A DNA stretch of 64,000 nt from Saprospiraceae bacterium. GTDB taxonomy: Bacteria > Bacteroidota > Bacteroidia > Chitinophagales > Saprospiraceae. The number at the start of each line of letters is the position of its first letter. Within the stretch, counting starts at the first letter, position 1. The position numbers and the translations under genes were made by a program. The notes beneath the pieces were generated by a model. The model was not told where the DNA came from and did no database searches. It was given only the letters and a program-made list of their open reading frames with translations. The stretch is taken from positions 1 to 64,000 of the forward strand of contig JADKAE010000006.1 of assembly GCA_016715405.1 (NCBI GenBank). The letters run 5' to 3'. This document shows, in pieces, positions 55,236 through 63,791 of the stretch.

Positions 55236-58015
55236 CTATCTCGAGTCCTGGGAAAGCCGAAAGCCACAGAAGTTGCGTCCCTAACGTGGGCATTGAACGA
55301 CGTAGTAGCGATCCCCGACCTCAAACCATACACTATAGTCACTGACCCAGGAACCGCCGCGCAAACACCGGCTACTGCCACTTTCGGGGCCGGTATAATC
55401 CAGCGGCGGCGCAGGCGGATAGTCGCTGTACCAGTCCCAGCACCACTCCCATGCGTTGCCTGACATGTCGTGTAAGCCGAGCGAATTGGGCCTACACGGC
55501 TTTTTAACTTCACTGCATCCCGGCTTCGGTAACCCCGTGTATTTGACCGGCACCCACATCATTCCAGGCTACTTCGTCGAGCTCGTCGCTGCCGGCTTGA
55601 ACGGTTTGCTGTTGCGGTCCGCCGCGGGCGGCGTACTCCCATTGCGTTTCGGTGGGCAGGCGGTAGCCGTTGGCGCCGGGGCGGGGGGTCACTAACCATT
55701 TGAATTCGTCATATTCATTTTGGTTAAAACTGTATCCCTAACCAAAGTGTCAATCGCGTAGGCCGGTTCCAAATCGCTTTGCACGCTCAGCCAATTGGCG
55801 TATTCGACGGCCTGGTACCAGTTTACTTTTACTACCGGGTTATCGCCGTCGACATCCCAGTCCGGGGAAAATCCTGCACATTGCGGCCGGTAGCGGCGCA
55901 ATACAGCCCGTATTGCCAGAAGGTGGTTTCGGTGCGGGCTATTTTGAAATCGGAGACGCCGGCTGTTATGCCTTTTCTTTCGCTTTTTTGCCCGAATTGA
56001 AACGTGCCACCTTTTACGAATACCATGTCTGAAAAATAGCGTCGCTCTAATTCTTTGTATCGCAATCCTGATAAATCCCGCAAAAACTGCCGCCCCTTAT
56101 CGCGGTTGCTAAACCGCCCGGGCGCTTTTTTATTCAGCAATCGCGCCAACAGGCTGCTGAGTTCGTTAAACCGGGCGGTTTGTCCGGATTCCAGGAACCA
56201 GAAGGCAGGTTCTATCAGGGCGAGGCCCACGCTGTCGCGCAGTTGGCCGATTTCAGCGGCGCTTTTTAGCTTGGCCGCAGCGGCAGGGTATTGCAGGTGC
56301 AACACGTCGTACGGGCGTCTTTGAGCAGGCTTTTGACTACGTCAATAGATGCCGCTTGCGCCAGTCGCTGCTATTGACGGGCTTCCAGGGCGTGCGCATG
56401 GGCTTTTTCTTCGGCGCTGAGGGCTTCTTTTGTTTTTAGTTCAGCAGTACGCGTGGCTTCCGGGCCGGATTTCTGCTTTTTGGCATCTTCCGCTCGGCCT
56501 GGCCGGCTATGCGGGAGCGTCCTTCGGCTACCTTTTTCTGTTTTTCGGCCTCCTGTGTGCTGCGGCCCGCCTGTACTGTTTGCCACGAGGCCCAAGCCAT
56601 GCCAGCAGTAGCGCACCGATAGCCATGGCCAGGTTGCGGTTGCGGGGGCGGCGCAGTTTGATACGCTCCTGGCGCTGGCGCTCCGCCTCCACCCGCAGCC
56701 TCTCCCTTTCCGCCGCCTCTTTCTCTGCCCGGCGGCGTTCCTCCCGTGATTTCAGCACGGCGCCCACCAGCGTATCGTGGCTGATCTCGTAGTGGGTGCC
56801 GCGGGCGGTTTTTTCGCGGCGCACGATGAAGGAGTTCACCAGGGCGTCGAGCAGGGCGGGGGGCAGGGCTCTGCCGTGTTTGGCGAGCAGGTTGGCGGCT
56901 AAGGCGTCGCCGTCCATGCTCAGGCGGCGGGCTTCGCCTTTGGCCTCGTCTACATACAGCAGTTCTTCTTCGAGCAGCAGGCGGGCGCTGCGCTCCAGCT
57001 CTTCGTCGCCGAGACTGGCGATGCGGGTGGCGTAGTAGTTTTCGAACACTTTCCCGAAGTCGGGCAGGTCGGCCGGGGCGATGAGCACCCGCTTTTCGCC
57101 GCGGCGGTTGCGGGCCCGCACGTCGTCCTCGATGCTCTGGCACACGATCTGCAACTGGAAGGATTCTATCTGGCCGGTTTCTTCGGCGCCGCCGCGGGCC
57201 AGGTTGGCTACGATGGCGTCCAGGGCTTCGGGCTGGAAGCCGAAGGGTTTGGTATCAAAAGTATCGCCTTCGGCTTCTGCGGGGTGTACCATGGCGGCTT
57301 TGGCCTGCTCGGGGTTGAGGCCGCGCAGCTCGTAGCGCTTGTGGAGGATGGCCGGCAGTTCCTGTTTCATGGAGTCGAGCAGGTGCAGGCGGTCGGAGCG
57401 TATGGCAAACACAGCGTGTACTTCGAGGGGCGCCGAGAGGTGGTCCTGGGCGGCCTCGTCGAGCCGGTCGAATTCGTGGAAGGCGGTTTGGGGTATTTCG
57501 GTGTAGAGCAACTCGGATATCTCCTGCCTGAATTGCTGCTGCTGTTCGGGCGGGTAGAGGAAAAATTCTTCAAACTGGTCGAAGAGCAGGACGAAGGCAA
57601 CCTGTTCATTCAACGGACGCCGCTTTTTGAATTCGCGCCACAAGGTGCGGCCCGTGGGGATGTTTTCGTAAAAATCGGTACCCGCAGCGGGCGCGTTGTT
57701 GCGCTCGAGTTCGGCCAGCAGGGTTTCTTTGGGCGAGAGGCTCTGGTCTTTGGCGTAGGCGCCCAGTCGGATACTCAGGGCTACGCAGTTTTTGCCGCGA
57801 AAGGCGGCGCCGAGGCGGGGCAATACGCCGGCGTTGAGCAACGAGCTCTTGCCGTGGCCCGATTTGCCGAACAGCACCAGCAGTCGCTCCAGGGACACCA
57901 GCCGCAGCAGGTCGGCGATCTCGCGGTCGCGCCCGAAGAACAGGTGCTGCTGTTCGCGCTCGAAGGGGGTCACGCCGGGGTAGCGGCGGGTGAGTATTTG
58001 GGGGTTTATGGGCAT
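55236..58015 (-). CDS. nSTAND1 NTPase with coiled coil and C-terminal SUMF1 domain (heavily broken 3' half)
   Basis: About 926 residues when all lesions are bridged. ATG 58015 (MPINPQILTRRYPGVTPFERE) leads into an nSTAND1 module with HLFFGRDREI, Walker A GKSGHGKSSLLNAG, Walker B VLLFDQFEEFF and a winged-helix region ending in THYEISHDTLVGAVL. Then come a Lys/Glu/Arg coiled coil, one membrane helix (LAMAIGALLLAWLG), a second coiled coil and a SUMF1 domain (MVFVKGGTFQFG, GANGYRLPTETQWEYAARGG, NSLGLHDMSGNAWEWCWDWY, GFRLSQ). Breaks: CCC 56591-56593, CC 56490-56491, TAG 56371-56373, near 56310, A 55868-55871, T 55718-55721, near 55515, TAG 55281-55283. The first 1.4 kb is intact. Such STAND proteins belong to predicted bacterial conflict systems. 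It is next to a SIR2-like gene. Confidence 0.75.
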
Positions 58016-58039
58016 AGCTTTTATTTTATTCTTTTTATT

Positions 58040-58131
58040 AACCGCAGAGTTAAATGGAGTTGGTCGCGGAGTTGCGCAGAGTTTTTTTTCTGCGTAACTC
58101 TGCGCTAAACTCCTTTCAATCTGCGGTTTAA
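58040..58131. repeat. CGCAGAGTTAAA-family inverted repeat, copy 4
   Basis: ACCGCAGAGTTAAATGGAG and TTGGTCGCGGAGTTGCGCAG against TCTGCGTAACTCTGCGC and TAAACTCCTTTCAATCTGCGG. It lies between the SIR2-like and STAND genes. Confidence 0.85.
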
Positions 58132-58144
58132 AAAAATCCAAGCA

Positions 58145-59251
58145 TCACAAACCACGCAAAATATCGGTAGCCAAAGCAAGTATATCCGCGCTCAGCTTAT
58201 TGCGTTCGGCGTTGCGGGTATCGGGGTGCATGCCGTCCTGCCTTTCAGCAAATTCGTGGCAGCGGCTTTTGAGCAGCGACACGGCGTTTTTGTCGTCGGT
58301 GCTATCGGCGGCGGCTTCGAGTTCGTGCAGGGCGTTGATAAAATCGTTCTCTTCTACGTACTGCCGCACAAAGGCCAGCCGGCTGTCGTATTCGCGGTCG
58401 GTGCGGCGCACCAGTTGCGGGTGTTCGGACTGGAAGGCGGCGAGCAGGTCGCGCAGGAAGTCGTCCTGTTCGGCCCAATCCAGCGGGGCCATCTTGAAAT
58501 GCCCCTCGAAAAAACGCTTGAAGTCGGCAGTGGCGTAGTTGGGTTTTGAGGCAAATTTTTCGCGGTTCTCCAGGATTTCGGTGAGCAATTGGATGAGCAT
58601 CTGGGTATGCCATTTTTCCAATTCAAAACCCAAAAAGATAAACTTGTCCGCGTCGCAGAGGGCGTCGGTGAGACCCTTGGGCAGGCGGCCCGCGTCGAGC
58701 ACGCTTTTCATGTATTTGTAGAGGTCCTCGTAGTCGAGGATGATCGACTCGTGGTCGTCGACCGAGCCGCAGAGGTTGTACACCAGCGGTTTGTGCATGG
58801 CCGGCGCCGCCACTTTGCGCACTTCTTTGTTGCCGCCCACAAAAAAGCCGGTCTGGTGCGGTATATGGTACGCCGCCAGGCTGGCCGAGAGGAATTTGTC
58901 GGGCGTGGTGCTGATCACGAGGTGCACGGGCAGTTGGGCCAGGAGGCGAAGGGTTTCCCTGTTTTCTTCCTGGAATTCAGGGTCGGCCCAGAGGTTGCGC
59001 AGCCATTCTTTGGCTTTCTTTTTTACGCGAATGCGCGCCGAGGTGCCCGAGAATAGGAACAACGATTCCTGCTCGTAGTACAGCTCGATATCGCCGGGTT
59101 TGGCCAGTTCGAGCAGTTGCTCGCGCAGGTAGCGATGCACGGGTTGGCCGCGGTAGCGCAGCAGTTCAGGTCCGGCCAGCAATACGCAGCCGGCGTTTTT
59201 GATGCTCTCTACGGTATCGTCGAGGTCGAATACGGGTAGGGGTTGAGCCAT
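58145..59251 (-). CDS. SIR2-like protein with substituted active-site motifs
   Basis: A 368-residue protein. Residues 10-240 follow the SIR2-like fold of prokaryotic conflict proteins (SIR2_2 type): IKNAGCVLLAGPELLRYRG, HLVISTTPDKFLSASLAAY, LVYNLCGSVDDHESIILDYEDLYKYM and DADKFIFLGFELEKWHTQML. In active relatives these are TTNxD and xLHGS. Here they are TTPD and LCGS, so Asn and the catalytic His appear replaced by Pro and Cys, and NADase activity is doubtful. The last 90 residues (FVRQYVEENDFINALHELEAAA, then NKLSADILALATDIL) are helical and resemble the effector-associated adaptor domains that pair components in these systems. The gene lies 130 bases upstream of the nSTAND1 gene, separated by an inverted repeat, in the same direction. 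Confidence 0.78.
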   Translation of the reverse strand: MAQPLPVFDLDDTVESIKNAGCVLLAGPELLRYRGQPVHRYLREQLLELAKPGDIELYYEQESLFLFSGTSARIRVKKKAKEWLRNLWADPEFQEENRETLRLLAQLPVHLVISTTPDKFLSASLAAYHIPHQTGFFVGGNKEVRKVAAPAMHKPLVYNLCGSVDDHESIILDYEDLYKYMKSVLDAGRLPKGLTDALCDADKFIFLGFELEKWHTQMLIQLLTEILENREKFASKPNYATADFKRFFEGHFKMAPLDWAEQDDFLRDLLAAFQSEHPQLVRRTDREYDSRLAFVRQYVEENDFINALHELEAAADSTDDKNAVSLLKSRCHEFAERQDGMHPDTRNAERNKLSADILALATDILRGL

Positions 59252-59317
59252 GGTTGCCAGGGTTAGGTGTTGGTTTCCCCGGAAATATAGCGGTTATTGG
59301 TGAGCTTATCAAATTTC

Positions 59318-59413
59318 TAACCGCAGAGTTAAAAGGAGTAAAAGGAGTTTCGCGGAGCGTTATTTAAGGCTCTGCGGAACTCTGCGTTAAACTCCTTTTA
59401 ACTCTGCGGTAAA
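59318..59413. repeat. CGCAGAGTTAAA-family inverted repeat, copy 5
   Basis: AACCGCAGAGTTAAAAGGAG, TAAAAGGAGTTTCGCGGAGC against AAGGCTCTGCGGAACTCTG and TTTTAACTCTGCGGTAA. Upstream of the SIR2-like gene, and downstream of the T9SS gene at 59434-60498. Confidence 0.85.
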
Positions 59414-59433
59414 AAAAAACTTCGTCCACCCTA

Positions 59434-60498
59434 TCACTCCCCCCTAAGCACTTTCACATAAAAAACCTCCGCCTCTACCTGCAGCCTACACAGATAAAAC
59501 CCGGGCTGCAAGCCCTCCAAATCCAGCGTAGCCAGGCCGGGGTCGACAACCTGGGGGGCCAGGAGTTGCCTGCCCGCGACATCCAGCAGCGTGGCCACTA
59601 CCGCCTCGCGGCTTTGGTTGCGCAGGTGCAGCGTTGTCGTGGCAGGATTCGGGAATACTTCGATACCGGCGGCCCAGTCGGGCATTCGCGTGCCGGTGAC
59701 GACAAAGTTATACTCCGCCGACTCGGGGGCGCAGCCGCTGTTGTCGCTCACGCGCACGGTGTAGGCGCCCGATTCGGTGGGGGTATAGGTCGAGGATGTA
59801 GCCCCGCTGATGGCCGAGCCGCCGAGGTACCACTGGTAGTTGGGGCCCGAGCTGGACTGCAAAGTGTTGCCCTGCAAGGTGATGACGGGCGGCTCCGGTC
59901 CTACAAATTCGAAAGACGGCCCTACGCCCGAGGTGAGTAATGTTTGCGGACATAATTCGGGGGAGGCAAACAGCACATAATATCCCGTTTCTGTCACCCA
60001 ATATTCGGCTTGCGTAGCCCCGGCGATCGGCTCGCCGTCGCGGTACCACTGGTAGCTGGCAAACGAGCCAAAGGCATTGGAAATCAAGGTAGAATCGCCC
60101 TTGCAATAGGTAGACTCCGGTTCGTGGGCGATAGCCGGCGAGAGGAATACATAAGAATCGATGATCACCGCCGGCGACGATTCGGTGCAGCCGTTGAGCG
60201 TTACGGTGACATAGAAATAGGCAAAACCCCATTCGGCGATTTCCACGAAATAGGTGCCCCCGGTAGCGCCGCCGATTGGCGTGCCGCCGGTATTGCTGTT
60301 GTTGAAATTGTAGTACCACTGGTAGGAGTCAAAGACGCCGTTGACCGTCAGCTTGACGGTGTCGTACGAGCAATACACGTTGCCTTCCGCCTGGGGGAAC
60401 AAGGCAATGACGGGGTCGAATTCGCATTGGGCCTGGAGCTTTGATGCCGTGCCGCTGAGTAAAAATAGGATGATTACAGTCAGATGATGAAGTCGCAT
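59434..60498 (-). CDS. T9SS surface protein with Ig-like repeats
   Basis: A 354-residue protein with a signal peptide (MRLHHLTVIILFLLSGTASKLQAQ). Three Ig-like repeats of the SYQWYxxGxxI type follow (FDSYQWYYNFNNSNTGG, FASYQWYRDGEPIAGATQAEYW, NYQWYLGGSAISGATSSTYTP), each ending in a TGxYxVxV strand. The last 75 residues are a type A sorting domain (GIEVFPNPATTTLHLRN to EVFYVKVLRGE). It is probably a cell-surface or released adhesin-like protein; no catalytic motif is visible. It lies on the same strand as the SIR2-like gene but a CGCAGAGTT inverted repeat separates them. Confidence 0.82.
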   Translation of the reverse strand: MRLHHLTVIILFLLSGTASKLQAQCEFDPVIALFPQAEGNVYCSYDTVKLTVNGVFDSYQWYYNFNNSNTGGTPIGGATGGTYFVEIAEWGFAYFYVTVTLNGCTESSPAVIIDSYVFLSPAIAHEPESTYCKGDSTLISNAFGSFASYQWYRDGEPIAGATQAEYWVTETGYYVLFASPELCPQTLLTSGVGPSFEFVGPEPPVITLQGNTLQSSSGPNYQWYLGGSAISGATSSTYTPTESGAYTVRVSDNSGCAPESAEYNFVVTGTRMPDWAAGIEVFPNPATTTLHLRNQSREAVVATLLDVAGRQLLAPQVVDPGLATLDLEGLQPGFYLCRLQVEAEVFYVKVLRGE

Positions 60499-60873
60499 GA
60501 TTGTATGATTTTTTTGTATAGACGGTTTTTTTTGGAGAAGCGTTGAAAATATGACTTGTTTTTACCGCAGAGTGAACGGAGTATAACGCAGAGTTAAAAG
60601 AGCTTTTTTAAACTCTGCGACACTCTGCGCTAAACTCCTTTAAATCTGCGGTTAAAAGAAATAGCCCCGTCGATGATAAACGCGCATTAATAGAAGTAAA
60701 CTTTTTTTGTGCAACTTTTAAAAAGCAATATCGTCTATTATAGTATATGAAGCAAAGTCAGACCACTCTGTAGGAAAAAACGCACAAACAAGTTGGAACA
60801 CACCCGACGTACGTAGTTTGACCACTGCGCTACGCTGAGCATTTTATTTAGTTCATCAAAAATTAGCGCTATT
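60499..60873. other. Divergent intergenic region with inverted repeat and AT-rich promoter zone
   Basis: It holds the inverted repeat at 60560-60657 and an AT-rich stretch (60660-60870) that must contain the promoter of the small secreted protein. No convincing TAnnTTTG box with a TTG at the right distance was found. The other side serves the T9SS gene at 60498. Confidence 0.55.
60560..60657. repeat. CGCAGAGTTAAA-family inverted repeat, copy 6
   Basis: TACCGCAGAGTGAACGGAG, TATAACGCAGAGTTAAAAGAG against AAACTCTGCGACACTCTGCGC and CTCCTTTAAATCTGCGGTTAA. Between divergent genes, as copy 3. Confidence 0.85.
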
Positions 60874-61224
60874 ATGAAAACCAAGTCGTTCTTTTTCGCT
60901 GTAATGTTAGGCCTGATGGCATGGTCGGTACAAGCCCACCCGATACCCGAAACCGGTAAAGGCGCCGAGTCGCTGAGAAAAGCCATCACCCGGCTGATGG
61001 AAAACCCGGAACTGAGCAAATTGGGCATCAAGGAAGCTGAAGCAGAAATACGTTTTATTATCGACGAATACCAGCGCGTACAAATCCTGGAAGTGATCAC
61101 CGACAACGAAGACCTCGCGCAATTGATCAAGGAACGCCTGCACCAGAAAAAGGTAGACGCCCAGGATATCGAGTTTTTCACGAAGTATAATGTGAAGGTG
61201 GCGTTTTCGTCGGAGGTATTGTGA
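60874..61224 (+). CDS. Small secreted protein of unknown function
   Basis: A 116-residue protein with a signal peptide (MKTKSFFFAVMLGLMAWSVQA, cleavage before HPIPETGK). The mature part is mostly helical (ESLRKAITRLMENPELSKLGI) followed by a short alpha-beta segment (AEIRFIIDEYQRVQILEVITDN, KVDAQDIEFFTKYNVKVAF). The pattern resembles other small Bacteroidota periplasmic proteins that have no name. It ends at the AGAGAAC element copy 5 and is convergent with the P-type ATPase gene. No metal-binding motif is visible, so a role in copper handling is not supported. Confidence 0.68.
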   Translation: MKTKSFFFAVMLGLMAWSVQAHPIPETGKGAESLRKAITRLMENPELSKLGIKEAEAEIRFIIDEYQRVQILEVITDNEDLAQLIKERLHQKKVDAQDIEFFTKYNVKVAFSSEVL

Positions 61225-61438
61225 CTCCGTTGTCCGTTGTCCGTTCTCCGTTCTCCGTTCTCTGTTCTCCGTTCCTTAACTTTGCCAGTTAAACTTAACA
61301 GAGAACAGAGAATTAGCACCCCCCCCCCCCCTCGGGGGGGGGGCCACGGGGGGGGGGTTTTTTTTCGGGGGGGGGTGGGCCCTGGGTTGGGGGGGGGGGC
61401 AGAGAACAGAGAACAGAGAACAGAGAACAGAGAACTAA
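61225..61438. repeat. AGAGAAC-family inverted tandem-repeat element, copy 5, with abnormal C/G runs inside
   Basis: The left arm is CCGTTGTCCGTTCTCCG units. The core is CCTTAACTTTGCCAGTTAAAC, with TAACTTTG, and a right arm of AGAGAAC units is split: two units at 61300-61312 and five at 61401-61435. Between the two parts lie long runs of C and G (about 61317-61400). It lies between convergent genes. Confidence 0.75.
61317..61400. other. Low-complexity C/G block, probably artificial
   Basis: An uninterrupted run of about 14 C, then several runs of 9-12 G, broken by CCACG, TTTTTTTT and TGGGCCC. No other part of the window looks like this. It interrupts a perfect repeat array. It is best read as bad basecalls in the array. 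Confidence 0.6.
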
Positions 61439-63555
61439 GATTTATACTTCAGCCTAATCGAATTCCCAATCACCACTACATCTGAAAAAGCCATAAAAAG
61501 GGCGCCCCACATGGGGTTGAGCAGGCCCACGGCGGCGATGGGGATGGCCACGATATTGTAGGCGAAGGCCCAGAACAGGTTTTGCCGGATTGTTTTTACG
61601 GTAAGTCGACAGATATGAAGGGCGACGGGTAGGTTATTGAGCTGGGGGTTGAGCAGTATTACCTGGGCAGATTCTATGGCGGCCTGGGAGGCGTTGCCCA
61701 TAGAAATGCCGATGTGGGCACGGGCCAGGGCGGGGGCGTCGTTGATGCCGTCGCCGACCATGGCAGTAAGGCCTTTTTGGGCCAAGTGCTCGATAATTTC
61801 CAACTTTTGGGCGGGCAATTGCTCGGCATAAAAGGTATTGACGCCCAGCTTAAACGCCACTTCCGAGGTTTTCAGCTGGTGGTCGCCGCTCAGGATTACC
61901 GGGTGCAAACCGGCCTCTTTGAGGTCGCTGATGGCCCTGCGCGCTTCGGGCCTGATATCGTCGATGATGGAGACGGTGGCCAGCAGCTTGTCGTTTTGGG
62001 TGAGGTACAGGTGTTCGTCTTCGTTTAATTCCATAGCATGGCCGTTGCCGGCCGACAGGATATGGCGCGATCCCACTTTGTAGATATTGCCCTCGCTATC
62101 TTGCGCGGTCACACCCAGACCACGCTGTTCCTGGGCGTCTACGAGGTTCATTTGCGTGCCGTTGAGGCGAGGTTCCATGGCTTCTACCAGCGATTGCGCA
62201 ATGGGGTGCGAGGAGTGTTTTTCGAGGGCGTAAAGCAGCGCGTGCACAAATTTGTGGTCTTCGGTGCGGTAGTTGATGTGGCTGACCTGAAAGCGCCCCG
62301 TGGTGAGGGTTCCCGTTTTATCAAATACGATATGTTTGAGGTTGGCAAATAACTCCACGGTTTGACCGCCTTTGATGAGGATGCCGTTGCGGGCCAGGCG
62401 GCCCACGCCTACCATGACGGCGGTGGGTGTGGCGAGTCCCATAGCACAAGGACAAGATATCACCAGTACGGCAATGGCGTTCATCAGGGCCTGCTTGAAG
62501 CTGAGGTCAAATGCAAAATGCCCCAGCAAAAGCGTAAGCAGCGAAATGCTAACTACTACCGGCACAAAAATAGCGCTGATGCGGTCGGCGAGACGCTGGA
62601 TGTCGGGTTTGTCGCGCTGGGCTGTTTTTACCAGCTCGATCATTTGGCTGAGCACCGTATCGCGGCCGGTGGCGGTCACCCGCATCTGCATATTGCCCGT
62701 CAGCAGCAGCGAGGCGCCGATCACGCTGTCGCCGGCTTGTTTGTCGACGGGCGTACTTTCGCCGGTGAGCATCGATTCGTCTATCGTAACCAAGCCGCTC
62801 TCAATGATACCGTCGGTGGGAATTTTGTCGCCTTCGTTCACCTGCAGAATGTCGTCAATCTGTATCTCTTCGCGGTTGAGGATAACGATTGTACCCGAGG
62901 GCATCACCTTGCGGGCTCGTTCCACCTGCAGTCGGGTGAGTTCGCCGATGGCGGTGGTGGTCTGCTCTACGGCGCGTTTTTCCAGCCAATTGCCCACCAA
63001 TACCAGCGTAATGATCGTGGCAGCCGTTTCAAAAAATATATAATTGGCTTCACCCAAAATAGCGCCGATCAGGCTGTAAATAAATGCAGCGCTGCTACCC
63101 AGGAAGATGAGTACGTCCATATTGGGCACTCCTCCCCGAAGCGATTTAAAGGCGCTCACGCCAAAATGCCAAACGCCGATAGCCATTACCGGCAGGCAGA
63201 TGGCCAGTTGTACCCAGGGGTTGTGCATAAAAGCTATGTGCACCCCTACCGCCATGAGCAGGTGGTTGAGCAGTAGCGGAGCGGTAAAAATGGCGCTCAC
63301 CCACAGCTTGCGCTCCAGGGTCCAGGTGCGGCGTTCGGTTGTACCGGTCGCCACTACGTAACCCAATTTGTGGATGCCCGCCCGGGCGTCGTCGAGGGAG
63401 AGTTTGGCGTCATCGCGCCGGAAGCGCACTTCGCCGGTCTGGAAGTTGACAAATACGTCCTGCAACCCCTTCCTTTCGAGAAAACGGGAAATGCTCGTGG
63501 CACAGTTGTTGCAATCCATGCCTTCTACTTTCCACTCTATAATAGGGTTTGCCAT
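61435..63555 (-). CDS. Copper-type P1B ATPase (CopA-like)
   Basis: A 706-residue protein from ATG 63555 (MANPIIEWKVEGMDCNNC); an upstream TTG adds ten residues of no value. There is one N-terminal heavy-metal domain with GMDCNNCATS (CxxC). The P-type ATPase core has the actuator motif TGES, the membrane metal site SCPCAMGLATP (CPC), the phosphorylation site FDKTGTLTTG, the HP motif in SSHPIAQSL and the hinge MVGDGINDAPAL. CPC with the HMA domain predicts Cu+ (or Ag+) export, with eight membrane helices. The final helix has SDVVVIGNSIRLK where CopA usually has MSxSSVxVVxNSLRL, so the third metal-site residues are partly changed. The 3' end touches the AGAGAAC element. Confidence 0.9.
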   Translation of the reverse strand: MANPIIEWKVEGMDCNNCATSISRFLERKGLQDVFVNFQTGEVRFRRDDAKLSLDDARAGIHKLGYVVATGTTERRTWTLERKLWVSAIFTAPLLLNHLLMAVGVHIAFMHNPWVQLAICLPVMAIGVWHFGVSAFKSLRGGVPNMDVLIFLGSSAAFIYSLIGAILGEANYIFFETAATIITLVLVGNWLEKRAVEQTTTAIGELTRLQVERARKVMPSGTIVILNREEIQIDDILQVNEGDKIPTDGIIESGLVTIDESMLTGESTPVDKQAGDSVIGASLLLTGNMQMRVTATGRDTVLSQMIELVKTAQRDKPDIQRLADRISAIFVPVVVSISLLTLLLGHFAFDLSFKQALMNAIAVLVISCPCAMGLATPTAVMVGVGRLARNGILIKGGQTVELFANLKHIVFDKTGTLTTGRFQVSHINYRTEDHKFVHALLYALEKHSSHPIAQSLVEAMEPRLNGTQMNLVDAQEQRGLGVTAQDSEGNIYKVGSRHILSAGNGHAMELNEDEHLYLTQNDKLLATVSIIDDIRPEARRAISDLKEAGLHPVILSGDHQLKTSEVAFKLGVNTFYAEQLPAQKLEIIEHLAQKGLTAMVGDGINDAPALARAHIGISMGNASQAAIESAQVILLNPQLNNLPVALHICRLTVKTIRQNLFWAFAYNIVAIPIAAVGLLNPMWGALFMAFSDVVVIGNSIRLKYKS

Positions 63556-63791
63556 ATCATTGATGCTGTAATTGGATGTGTTCAAATATATACAAAAGTC
63601 TTGTTCACTTGGTTGTCTCGTAAATCTTTACTGGTTTTTTTTGCGTTATTCGTTTATGGGTTTATTCGTTTATGCGACTGAAAGGAGTCCCGTACTGACC
63701 AAAGGGAAGTCGGGAGGTTTATGGGTTTATTTTCTTTCGGAAGCCCCAATGACAGATTCACAACAATTAATCGCATAAAAACAATAACAAG

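Noticed and set aside
61224..61435. Copper-handling operon of the small secreted protein with CopA
   Set aside because: The genes are convergent, not cotranscribed, and the small protein has no Cys, Met or His motif for copper.
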